Of a DNA stretch of 64,000 bases, positions 56,485 through 64,000 are shown piece by piece. The translations under genes were made by a program, and so were the position numbers. How positions within the stretch are numbered: position 1 is the stretch's first letter; the number at the start of each line of letters is the position of its first letter. A model generated the notes under the pieces. The model was not told where the DNA came from. It ran no database searches and saw only the letters and a program-made list of their open reading frames with translations. This stretch comes from Rhodococcus sp. 06-462-5 (lineage in GTDB: Bacteria > Actinomycetota > Actinomycetes > Mycobacteriales > Mycobacteriaceae): assembly GCF_002258315.1 (NCBI RefSeq), contig NZ_NOYD01000050.1, forward strand, positions 124,001 through 188,000. Reading direction: 5' to 3'.

Positions 56485-56990
56485 TCGTCGCCACCCTGGT
56501 GTTGCTGGCACTGACCGCAGTTGCCGCTGTCGTCCCCGCCGGCAATGGAATTCGCCGATGGTTGCCTACCGTCGCCGCGTCCAGTCTGCTTGCGGCAGCG
56601 GCAGTCCTGGCCACGGTGGCCGGACCGGCCTACGGTCTCGGCCATGCCGTCGGAGTCGTCCTGAGCGTTGTCGCCGCAGCCCTGGGTGGAACGGCGTGGG
56701 TACCCACCGTGTTTCGCATCGCACGACGACGAAGCGACTCGACCGGAGACGATCCGGTCGAGCCGCTTCGTGGTGGATTGACCATCGGCATCCTCGAACG
56801 CGTGGCCGTCGCGGTGTCGATTCTCGCCGGCTGGCCGGAAGGCATCGCCATCGTGCTGGCAGTCAAGGGACTGGCGCGCTATCCCGAACTGCGCGAATCC
56901 CATGCCTCCGAACAGTTCATCATCGGCACCTTCGCCAGCGTCCTGTGGGCCCTGGCCGCCGCCGGGGTCGGAACCGCCCTGGTCAGCTGA
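56481..56990 (+). CDS. Membrane protein paired with the SatD-HTH regulator
   Basis: A 169-residue hydrophobic protein with about five transmembrane segments: MIVATLVLLALTAVAAVVPA, WLPTVAASSLLAAAAVLATVA, LGHAVGVVLSVVAAALGGTA, then LERVAVAVSILAGWPEGIAIVLAVKG and a C-terminal helix ending FASVLWALAAAGVGTALVS. A short polar loop (RRRSDSTGDDPVEP) lies in the middle. No family is recognised. The ATG overlaps the regulator stop (ATGA), so it is probably its target or sensor partner. Confidence 0.75.
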   Translation: MIVATLVLLALTAVAAVVPAGNGIRRWLPTVAASSLLAAAAVLATVAGPAYGLGHAVGVVLSVVAAALGGTAWVPTVFRIARRRSDSTGDDPVEPLRGGLTIGILERVAVAVSILAGWPEGIAIVLAVKGLARYPELRESHASEQFIIGTFASVLWALAAAGVGTALVS

Positions 56991-57002
56991 TCAGGGCCGA
57001 CC

Positions 57003-58187
57003 TCAACGCTGTTCCGGCTCCGCCTCCGGCGATGCAGCCAGGGCACCGACGTCGAACCCCTTCGACAGCTCGGGTGCGGACGCCAGCGACGTGTCGACCG
57101 GCTTGCGCGCCACTGCTTCTGCAGCCTTGACCGCCTCGGCAACCGCCGGATCGGTCTTGGTCTCGAACCATTCGGCAACTTCGTCCGAGTCGTCCTCGGG
57201 CTTGGGCTCGTTGCCGGCCGACTCGTTGGGCTCGTACCGGAACACACCGTCCTCGCCTGGCGCACCGAGTGTCTTGGCGAACCCCTTGAGAGCGTCTCCG
57301 AAATCGCTCGGAATCATCCACACCTTGTTCGCATCGCCCTGAGCCATCTGCGGCAGCGTCTGCATGTACTGGTACGCCAGCAACTCGGGTGTCGGCTTGC
57401 CTGCCTTGATGGCACCGAACACCTTCTCGATCGCCTTGGCCTGGCCCTGAGCCTCCAGGTACTTCGCGGCGCGATCGCCCTGCGCCCGCAGGATGCGCGA
57501 CTGCCGCTCACCCTCGGCGGTGAGGATGGCTGCCTGCTTGCCGCCCTCGGCCGCGAGAATCCGGCTCTGCTTGTCACCCTCGGCCGTCTTGATCGCCGAT
57601 TCGCGATGACCCTCGGCGGTGAGGATGGTCGCTCGCTTCTCGCGATCGGCCTTCATCTGCTTCTCCATCGATTCCTGGATCGAGGGCGGCGGATCGATGC
57701 TCTTGAGCTCGACTCGGGCCACCCGCAGGCCCCAGCGACCGGTCGCCTCGTCCAGCACGACGCGCAACTGGCCGTTGATCGAATCACGCGAGGTGAGTGT
57801 CTCCTCCAACGTCATTCCGCCGACGACGTTGCGCAGAGTTGTGGTGGTCAACTGCTCGACACCGACGATGTAGTTGTTGATCTCGTACACGGCCGACTGC
57901 GGGTTGGTCACCTGGAAGTAGACGACGGTGTCGATGGACACGGTCAGGTTGTCCTTGGTGATCACCGGCTGCGGCGGAAACGACACGACTCGCTCACGCA
58001 GGTCGACCTTGGCGCGGATGCGGTCGACGAACGGCACGAGGAACGTGAGCTGACCGGACACGGTGCGCGTGTAGCGGCCGAGCCGCTCGATCACGGCGGC
58101 CTCGGCCTGCGGGACGATCGAGATGGACTTGGCCATCAACACCGCGACGAATGCGACGATGACAGCCAGTGCGATGAGTGCTTCCAC
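57003..58187 (-). CDS. SPFH/band 7 (flotillin/stomatin-like) membrane protein
   Basis: A 394-residue membrane-anchored scaffold, corresponding to Rv1488. An N-terminal hydrophobic segment (LIALAVIVAFVAVLMA) is followed by the SPFH domain beginning ISIVPQAEAAVIERLGRY. A long helix of alternating Ala, Glu, Gly and Arg repeats follows (about 195-270, for example ILTAEGHRESAIKTAEGDKQ). The acidic C-terminal tail is cytoplasmic. GTG at 58187 begins 3 nt after the nfeD-like stop. It is expected to work with that protein in membrane microdomains. Confidence 0.93.
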   Translation of the reverse strand: MEALIALAVIVAFVAVLMAKSISIVPQAEAAVIERLGRYTRTVSGQLTFLVPFVDRIRAKVDLRERVVSFPPQPVITKDNLTVSIDTVVYFQVTNPQSAVYEINNYIVGVEQLTTTTLRNVVGGMTLEETLTSRDSINGQLRVVLDEATGRWGLRVARVELKSIDPPPSIQESMEKQMKADREKRATILTAEGHRESAIKTAEGDKQSRILAAEGGKQAAILTAEGERQSRILRAQGDRAAKYLEAQGQAKAIEKVFGAIKAGKPTPELLAYQYMQTLPQMAQGDANKVWMIPSDFGDALKGFAKTLGAPGEDGVFRYEPNESAGNEPKPEDDSDEVAEWFETKTDPAVAEAVKAAEAVARKPVDTSLASAPELSKGFDVGALAASPEAEPEQR

Positions 58188-58190
58188 TGA

Positions 58191-58631
58191 CTACGGTCCC
58201 TTCCATACGACGGCGGTAGCGCCGTCTATTTCCATCACGGTCACAGTGGTACCCGGGGCATAGACCTCGGTCTCGTCGAGTGGACGAGCGGTCCACACCT
58301 CCCCACCGAGCTTGATCTGGCCTTCGTGGGCAGTGACCTGTTCGAGAACGACCGCGCTCTTGCCGGTGAGCGCGGCCATTCCCATCGGGGTGTCGGGCGG
58401 AGTCGCGAAGCGCCGCAACAGAATGGGGCGCAACCCGAGCACCAATGCCAACGACAGGACGCCGAAGACGATCGCATCGGCCCATACCGGGAAATCGGTC
58501 AGAGCCGAGACGCCTGCGGTGCCGAGCGCACCGCCTGCGATCATCAGAAGAAAGAAGTCGCCCGTCAGTGCCTCGGCACCGGCGAGTACCACTGCCGCTA
58601 TGAGCCAAATGATCGCTGCCACAGCCTCCAT
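58191..58631 (-). CDS. NfeD-family membrane protein
   Basis: A 146-residue partner of SPFH proteins, corresponding to Rv1487. Three to four hydrophobic helices (IIWLIAAVVLAGAEAL, FFLLMIAGGALGTAG, AIVFGVLSLALVLGL) precede a soluble OB-fold (GMAALTGKSAVVLEQVTAHEGQIKLGGEVWTARPLDE). This is the short NfeD form without the serine-protease domain. ATG at 58631 lacks an obvious ribosome-binding site. It is upstream of and coupled to the SPFH gene. Confidence 0.9.
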   Translation of the reverse strand: MEAVAAIIWLIAAVVLAGAEALTGDFFLLMIAGGALGTAGVSALTDFPVWADAIVFGVLSLALVLGLRPILLRRFATPPDTPMGMAALTGKSAVVLEQVTAHEGQIKLGGEVWTARPLDETEVYAPGTTVTVMEIDGATAVVWKGP

Positions 58632-58676
58632 CCAAGCACGAATCGGACAATTGCCGGTGCGTTGCTGGACACAGCC

Positions 58677-59495
58677 CTACTCGGTGACGAAGTCGACCAA
58701 TTGTTCGACGGCCCCGATCAGCGGTGCTTCGAGATCGCGGAAGCTCGAGACCGACGAATACACCCGACGCCACCCCTCCCGCGGACTGCCCCACCCCAGC
58801 TCTCGACAGATTCCGGTCTTCCAATCCTCACCCCGCGGGATCTTCGGCCAGGCATCGATACCGACGGCAGCGGGTTTGACCGCCTCCCAGACGTCGATGA
58901 ACGGATGCCCGGTGACCAGAACGTGTTCGCCCAGCGACCTCGTCAACTTCGACTCCTTGGACCCGGTCACCAAATGGTCCACCAGCACCCCGACGCGACG
59001 GCCGGGGCCGGGACCGAAATCGGCCAACCGCCCCCCCAGATTGTCCAGGCCCTCCAGATGCTCGACGACCACGCCCTCCACCCGAAGATCGTGTCCCCAC
59101 ACACTTTCGACCAGGGCCGCGTCGTGCACGCCCTCGACCCAGATACGGCTCGCGCGGGCGGTGCGCGCGCGCAGGCCCTCGACTTTGGTCGAACCGGATG
59201 CCGAGCGCGTCGGAGCCGCCGCTGCCGCCGCCGGTTTGGGCCGAACCAGGGTGACCCGACGTCCGTCGATCAGGAATGCTGCCTCGCGGAGGGCGAACAG
59301 CCGCGTCGTGCGGGCACCGTCCTCGAGCCGGACGAAATCTCCGTCGTAGGTGCGCTCGAAGCCGACCACGGCACCGCAGTACCCGGTTCCGGCATCTTCG
59401 ACGACCAATCCGCGCTCGGCCGAGACCTCCGGTGCCGGAACTTTGCGCATGCGACTGTGCCCTCTGAGAATGTCTCCGCCGTACATGTCGTTCAC
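58677..59495 (-). CDS. DUF3097 family protein
   Basis: A 272-residue conserved actinobacterial protein of unknown function. It begins VNDMYGGDILRGHSRMRKVPAP and contains GLVVEDAGTGYCGAVVGFE, then WVEGVHDAALVESVWGHDLRVEGVVVEHLEG (a Toprim-like acidic pattern) and GHPFIDVWEAVKP. An alanine-rich linker (PKPAAAAAAPTR) separates the two halves. The GTG at 59495 is supported by TAGCGT 8 nt upstream and by the usual N-terminus of the family; an ATG at 59486 is possible. It is divergent from the gene at 59563. Confidence 0.82.
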   Translation of the reverse strand: MNDMYGGDILRGHSRMRKVPAPEVSAERGLVVEDAGTGYCGAVVGFERTYDGDFVRLEDGARTTRLFALREAAFLIDGRRVTLVRPKPAAAAAAPTRSASGSTKVEGLRARTARASRIWVEGVHDAALVESVWGHDLRVEGVVVEHLEGLDNLGGRLADFGPGPGRRVGVLVDHLVTGSKESKLTRSLGEHVLVTGHPFIDVWEAVKPAAVGIDAWPKIPRGEDWKTGICRELGWGSPREGWRRVYSSVSSFRDLEAPLIGAVEQLVDFVTE

Positions 59496-59503
59496 GGCGA
59501 CCA

Positions 59504-59509
59504 ACGCTA
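59504..59509 (-). promoter_or_regulatory. Putative -10 box for the DUF3097 gene
   Basis: Minus-strand TAGCGT ends 8 nt before the GTG at 59495, in a 67-bp divergent region. Confidence 0.4.
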
Positions 59510-59548
59510 GCGACACCGGCCTCCCGAGCACGGTTCGCCACGCCGACC

Positions 59549-59554
59549 TATGCT
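59549..59554 (+). promoter_or_regulatory. Putative -10 box for the gene at 59563
   Basis: TATGCT ends 8 nt before the GTG at 59563; no ribosome-binding site is visible. Confidence 0.4.
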
Positions 59555-59562
59555 CGTGAGTC

Positions 59563-60390
59563 GTGTGTTCCTCCAGTACGAGTCTCGCCCTGTGGGCCGG
59601 TTCCTGGCTGGCCGGTGCCAGCTCGCCCGACGACGTCATCGACGCCATGTCCGAGTGGGCACCGATGCATCTCGTGGGTGCGGGCGATGCGGACGCGGCC
59701 GAGAATTTCGGGCTGGTGTACCCCGGCTACGCCGAGGGAATCGCGGGCCTGCTGCACGCGATCAGAGCGGCTGCAGCGGCGTCGACGCCAGCAGCCGGAG
59801 ACAGCCGGGTCAAGCTGGTTCTGCCTGTTCCCGGCGCGGTGAACGGTCTCCCCGCGAACACGGACTTCTCCCGAGCTGCGCTCGACACCGGCCAGGCGGT
59901 GGTGATCGGGACCTCGGGCAACGCCGGGATCGGGTTGGTACCCGTCGTGGAGGGGCCGGATGTGTTGCGCTGGACCGTGTATTCGATCGTCGTCCCCGAG
60001 CACGGCCATCGGGATCAGGGACTGGGTGAGGCCGAGTACGAGATGCGCGAGGCCGTGCGCGGCGCGGCGGATGCTCTGGCGCGGATACAGTCCTTACCCA
60101 CCCGAACCCTCGACGCCGATCCGCGCACCCGTATCGCCGCACTGACCGCCGACGCGGCACGTCATCGCTACCCCGCAGAAATGTCCGACAGGGCGTTCCG
60201 TGTCCTCGAATCGGCAGATCGGGTCGCCGCCATTCTGACGGTCGCCGCCGGATCGGCTCCGACGGAGGCACCCACCGCGTCGGCAACAGCAGCACGAGAA
60301 GAACTCGTTCGACCACTGTGGGCTGCAGTGCGCACCGCGCGCACCATCGCTGTGGCGACGAGCATCGAAGCGGCGATGCATTCCGCCTGA
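59563..60390 (+). CDS. Conserved hypothetical protein (Rv1486c position)
   Basis: A 275-residue protein of unknown function. It begins MCSSSTSLALWAGSWLAGASSPDDVIDAMSEWAP and contains VKLVLPVPGAVNGLPANTDFSRAAL, TGQAVVIGTSGNAGIGLVPVVEG and GLGEAEYEMREAVRGAADAL. The pattern is alternating beta and alpha with no cofactor motif or signal peptide. Position between hemH and the SPFH pair, in opposite orientation to hemH, is the same as Rv1486c. The start is the GTG at 59563 after a -10-like TATGCT. The stop is inside a perfect terminator hairpin. Confidence 0.78.
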   Translation: MCSSSTSLALWAGSWLAGASSPDDVIDAMSEWAPMHLVGAGDADAAENFGLVYPGYAEGIAGLLHAIRAAAAASTPAAGDSRVKLVLPVPGAVNGLPANTDFSRAALDTGQAVVIGTSGNAGIGLVPVVEGPDVLRWTVYSIVVPEHGHRDQGLGEAEYEMREAVRGAADALARIQSLPTRTLDADPRTRIAALTADAARHRYPAEMSDRAFRVLESADRVAAILTVAAGSAPTEAPTASATAAREELVRPLWAAVRTARTIAVATSIEAAMHSA

Positions 60391-60416
60391 CACCCGGGAA
60401 GCGGGTGTCAGGCGGA
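60382..60416. terminator. Perfect 15-bp hairpin between convergent genes
   Basis: TCCGCCTGACACCCG pairs exactly with CGGGTGTCAGGCGGA around a GGAAG loop. It contains the stop codon of the gene at 59563 and ends 5 nt before the hemH stop. Its symmetry lets it act on both strands. Confidence 0.85.
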
Positions 60417-60421
60417 GACGC

Positions 60422-61510
60422 TCACGACGTGGCGGCCGCGGGCCGCGATGGGCGGGTGGGCTGCTCACAGCAGCCGACGGCGCAACGACTGCCGTCCAGG
60501 GTCGAACCGAAGCCGGGCACATCGCCGAGGCCGCGGCATCGGCCACCGACTCGGTACTCGTCGACGAGTTCGCGAATCATCTGCGGGAAACGCGCGTCGG
60601 ATCCGGGGGTGCCTGCGCGCGCGAAGGCCATTCCGAGTTCGCGGGCCTTCTCCTCGGCCTCGGTGTCGAGATCCCACACGACCTCGAGATGATCGGACAC
60701 GAATCCGATCGGACACACGATCACGGCGTCGACGGATTTCTCCGACAGCGCTTCGAGGTGATCACAGATGTCGGGGTCGAGCCACGGAACCTGCGGAGGG
60801 CCGGAGCGAGACTGCCACACCAGGTCGTAGTCGTCGACACCCGACGCGGCAGCGACGAGCCTCGAGGCCTCGGCCACCTGACGGCTGTACAGGTGACCGC
60901 CGTTCTCGGGCGGGCCTGCGTTGGCGTCGGCGGCCGAGGGGATGGAGTGTGCGGTGAACACCAGACGTGCACCGGCGCGGTGCTGCTCGGGCAGTGAGGC
61001 TCGCGCCGATGCGACGGCGTCGCTGAACGCGTCGACCATCAGCGGGTGGTCGTAGTACTGCCGGATCTTGAGCAGATGCGGCGCATCCTCACCGACGGCG
61101 GCGCGGGCCCGGGCGATGTCCTCGTGATACTGCCTGCATCCGGAGTATCCGCCCCAGGCAGAGGTCGGGAAGACGAGGGCGTTCCTGATTCCGTCCGACT
61201 TCATGGTCGCGACGGTGTCCTCGATCATCGGATGCCAGTTGCGGTTTCCGAAATAGATCGGCAGATCGACTCCGGCGGAATCGAATTCGCTGCGGAGCGC
61301 ATCGATGATGTCTCGGTTGAGTCGGTTGATCGGCGAGACTCCCCCGAAGTGCATGTAGTGCTCGACGACGGCGTCGAGACGCTCGGGCGGCACTCCGCGT
61401 CCGCGAGTGACGTTCTCCAGGAACGGGCGTACGTCGGCGGGCTGTTCCGGTCCGCCGAACGAGAGCACCAACAATGCGTCGAAGTCTCCAGGGGTGTTCA
61501 TGTATTCCAT
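60422..61510 (-). CDS. hemH: Ferrochelatase HemH (Fe-S type)
   Basis: Inserts the metal ion in the last steps of heme synthesis; in actinobacteria this enzyme acts on coproporphyrin. It has 362 residues. The N-terminal [23 protein letters not shown], the active-site histidine in [16 protein letters not shown] and [18 protein letters not shown] are typical. A C-terminal set of cysteines ([19 protein letters not shown]) with the cysteine in [11 protein letters not shown] fits the [2Fe-2S] ligands of the mycobacterial enzyme. Starts at 61510 or 61501 are both possible. Downstream of inhA in the fabG-inhA-hemH order. Confidence 0.95.
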   Translation of the reverse strand: MEYMNTPGDFDALLVLSFGGPEQPADVRPFLENVTRGRGVPPERLDAVVEHYMHFGGVSPINRLNRDIIDALRSEFDSAGVDLPIYFGNRNWHPMIEDTVATMKSDGIRNALVFPTSAWGGYSGCRQYHEDIARARAAVGEDAPHLLKIRQYYDHPLMVDAFSDAVASARASLPEQHRAGARLVFTAHSIPSAADANAGPPENGGHLYSRQVAEASRLVAAASGVDDYDLVWQSRSGPPQVPWLDPDICDHLEALSEKSVDAVIVCPIGFVSDHLEVVWDLDTEAEEKARELGMAFARAGTPGSDARFPQMIRELVDEYRVGGRCRGLGDVPGFGSTLDGSRCAVGCCEQPTRPSRPAAATS

Positions 61511-61605
61511 TGTGCCCCCGTCGCGGACCGGCCCCAGCGGGGGTCCGATCGGCGAACGAAACCTGTCGGTGGACGAAACCACGTGCGGTTCCGCCCACCG
61601 CGGCA

Positions 61606-62430
61606 TCACATGTTCTCGGGCAGGTACGTGTTGTGGCTGGCTCCGCCGTCGACGTACACGATGGATCCGGTGGTGCCGGGCAGCCAATCCGAGAGCAACG
61701 CGACGATGGACTTGGCGACGACGGTGGGGTCGTTGACATCCCAGCCGATCGGGGCGGCACCGTCCCAGTAGACGTTGAGCTGATTCATCTTGGCCGCGTC
61801 GTCGGTCGCCGTACCCGCGATGGCCTTGGCGGCGAGGGTCTTGATCGGTCCGGCAGCGACGAGGTTGGAACGAATGCGCTTGGCGGCGCCCACTTCCCGG
61901 GCGACGTAGCGGTTGACCGATTCGAGTGCAGCCTTGGCGACGCCCATCCAGTTGTAGTACGGCATGGACGTGCGCGGGTCGAAGTCCATTCCGACGATGG
62001 AGCCACCCTCGTTCATGACCGGCAGAACTGCACGCGCGAGCGAAGCGTAGCTCCACGCCGAGATCTCGAATGCCTTCGCGGCATCGGGTCCTGGGCCGTC
62101 GAGGAACGGCTTCGCGTCAGGGCCCATCAGGGTGCGGGGAGCGAATGCGATCGAGTGCAGAACCCCGTCGATACCCTCGGGTGCCACTTCGCGTACGCGG
62201 TCGGCCAGCGCCGCGAGGTGCTCCTCGTTGGTGGCGTCGAGCTCGATCGCCGGGGGAACCTCCTTGGGCAGACGCTGTGCGATGCGGTCGATGAGCCGAA
62301 GCCGATCGAACCCGGTGATGATCACCTTTGCACCCTGCTCCTGCGCCATGGCAGCGGCGTGGAACGCGATCGAGGCATCGGTGATGATGCCGGTGATGAG
62401 AATGGTCTTGCCTTCGAGCAATCCGCCCAT
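61606..62430 (-). CDS. inhA: NADH-dependent enoyl-ACP reductase InhA
   Basis: Reduces enoyl-ACP in the FAS-II cycle that extends mycolate precursors, 274 residues. The NADH-binding loop is [10 protein letters not shown]. The catalytic pair is Tyr159 and Lys166 in [15 protein letters not shown] (YX6K spacing of the InhA/FabI class). Ser93 (DGVLHSIAF) corresponds to mycobacterial Ser94. It is isoniazid-target-like, though susceptibility cannot be judged from sequence. An AAGGA ribosome-binding site lies about 10 nt before the ATG. It follows fabG by 57 bp in the same direction. Confidence 0.96.
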   Translation of the reverse strand: MGGLLEGKTILITGIITDASIAFHAAAMAQEQGAKVIITGFDRLRLIDRIAQRLPKEVPPAIELDATNEEHLAALADRVREVAPEGIDGVLHSIAFAPRTLMGPDAKPFLDGPGPDAAKAFEISAWSYASLARAVLPVMNEGGSIVGMDFDPRTSMPYYNWMGVAKAALESVNRYVAREVGAAKRIRSNLVAAGPIKTLAAKAIAGTATDDAAKMNQLNVYWDGAAPIGWDVNDPTVVAKSIVALLSDWLPGTTGSIVYVDGGASHNTYLPENM

Positions 62431-62487
62431 GGTGCTGTGTTCCTTAAATCGGAGGTGAATGTCTGTATCGTTGCGCGAGAACGACTC

Positions 62488-63276
<789 letters not shown>

Positions 63277-64000
63277 TCAGGGAAGTCGTTGCCTCATCAC
63301 CAACGCCGAACCGAGGCCGACCGAGATGCACAGGACACCGAGAATCAGCCATGGGCGCGAGGCGTCGCCACGGGTGATCTCGAATCCGATCTGCTCCTCG
63401 AGGGTGTCGTAGACATCTCTCAGATCCTCGAGTGACGACGCGGAGAAGAAGCTGCCGCCGGACAGATCCGCGATCTCACGCAACGACGGATCGTCGACGG
63501 GTACGGGGACGCGTTCGACGCCGTTGTCGTCCTCGATCTCGACCGAGCCGTAGCTGGTGCCGAACGAGATGGTGGAGATGGGCACGTTCTTGTCCTTGGC
63601 GGCACGCGCCGCGGTGTACCCGCCGCGTGGGTCGTCGAGGTTCTGCGGAACGGTCTGCTTACCGTCCGAGAGCAGCACGATGCGCGCAGGCGGTGCTGCG
63701 TCGCCGCCGCCGAGTATCGCTCCGAGGGTGTCGATCGACTGGAGCGAGGTGAAGATCGCCTCGCCGGTGGCCGTTCGCTCGCTGAGCTGCAACTTGTCGA
63801 TGGCGGATTTGGTGGCTTCGCGGTTGGCGGTGGGCGAGACCAGAACCGACGCCGTACCGGCGAACGCGACCAATCCGAGATTGATGCCTGGTGTCAGACC
63901 GTCGGCGAAGGATTTGGCTGCTTCCTGCGCCGCGGCCAATCGGGTCGGCTCGACGTCGGTGGCCTCCATGGACAGCGACACGTCGATCACGAGCATGACG
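63277..64000 (-). CDS. VWA-domain membrane protein (Rv1481 position), 3' part
   Basis: The frame remains open to the end of the window, so the 5' part is missing. The visible 240 residues begin with the MIDAS metal site [14 protein letters not shown] (DxSxS), followed by the rest of the von Willebrand A fold ([27 protein letters not shown]). A C-terminal transmembrane helix ends the chain ([20 protein letters not shown]). In mycobacteria this protein sits next to a MoxR ATPase and is thought to act with it as a chaperone-like pair. It precedes fabG by 66 bp on the same strand. Confidence 0.88.
   Translation of the reverse strand, partial: VMLVIDVSLSMEATDVEPTRLAAAQEAAKSFADGLTPGINLGLVAFAGTASVLVSPTANREATKSAIDKLQLSERTATGEAIFTSLQSIDTLGAILGGGDAAPPARIVLLSDGKQTVPQNLDDPRGGYTAARAAKDKNVPISTISFGTSYGSVEIEDDNGVERVPVPVDDPSLREIADLSGGSFFSASSLEDLRDVYDTLEEQIGFEITRGDASRPWLILGVLCISVGLGSALVMRQRLP

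Overview
The window is high-GC actinobacterial DNA, most likely Rhodococcus or a near relative in the Mycobacteriales. The evidence is the Pup-proteasome genes (mpa, dop, pup, prcB, prcA), mycothiol ligase MshC, the fabG-inhA-hemH cluster, IdeR/DtxR-like iron boxes, frequent GTG starts and close gene-order agreement with Mycobacterium. From memory of M. tuberculosis, positions 1034-41799 follow Rv2109c-Rv2141c, and positions 49809-64000 follow Rv1496-Rv1481. In M. tuberculosis these two blocks are far apart; here they are joined through a tRNA-Leu and a set of accessory metabolic genes.

Layout. 1-10 kb: the 3' end of a PAP2-diacylglycerol kinase fusion gene, the Pup-proteasome genes on the minus strand, an MTB12-like lipoprotein under a predicted iron box, trmI, a RecB-type nuclease and a thioesterase. 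10-15.6 kb: metH-HAD-hisE-hisG read as one minus-strand unit. 15.6-19.9 kb: a PAC2 protein, then a small uncharacterised gene coupled to nirB-nirD behind a 21-bp palindrome. 19.9-28.3 kb: a complete four-gene Wadjet-like (type II, jetABCD) plasmid-defence operon inside otherwise core DNA. 28.3-32.7 kb: uppP, a phosphomutase-like gene, DUF3090, an SCO1664-type gene and mshC. 32.9-36.8 kb: an aldo/keto reductase homologue lacking catalytic residues, then an iron-box-controlled hemin ABC importer (hmuTUV). 37-42 kb: lppL, a 3 x 33-bp repeat, pyrD, a PEBP protein, an M20 peptidase and tRNA-Leu(GAG). 42-49.8 kb: an unusual zinc-ribbon SDR, a GCS2-type ligase, an enoyl-reductase-like protein, an MHS-type transporter, OsmC and a nucleoside hydrolase. 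49.8-55 kb: meaB-mutB-mutA. 55-60.4 kb: a TVP38 membrane protein, a SatD-HTH regulator with a membrane partner, SPFH-NfeD, DUF3097 and an Rv1486c-like protein. 60.4-64 kb: hemH-inhA-fabG and a VWA protein cut by the window end.

How the genes work together. Pup (ending GGQ) is deamidated by Dop and delivered by Mpa to the PrcAB core; the ligase PafA is not in the window. NirBD reduces nitrite to ammonium. MetH and the mutase pair both use cobalamin, with MeaB as the mutase chaperone. FabG and InhA act in fatty-acid and mycolate elongation. JetABC should form an SMC-type complex that directs the Toprim nuclease JetD to small circular DNA.

A window-wide pattern is a TANNNT hexamer (often TAGGCT or TAGGTT) ending 6-8 nt before an ATG or GTG. 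It occurs at 16 starts and suggests that many transcripts here are leaderless. No insertion sequence, integrase, phage gene, CRISPR array or gene-free stretch longer than 300 bases was seen. All coordinates, start choices and regulatory sites were read by eye; no database search was run.
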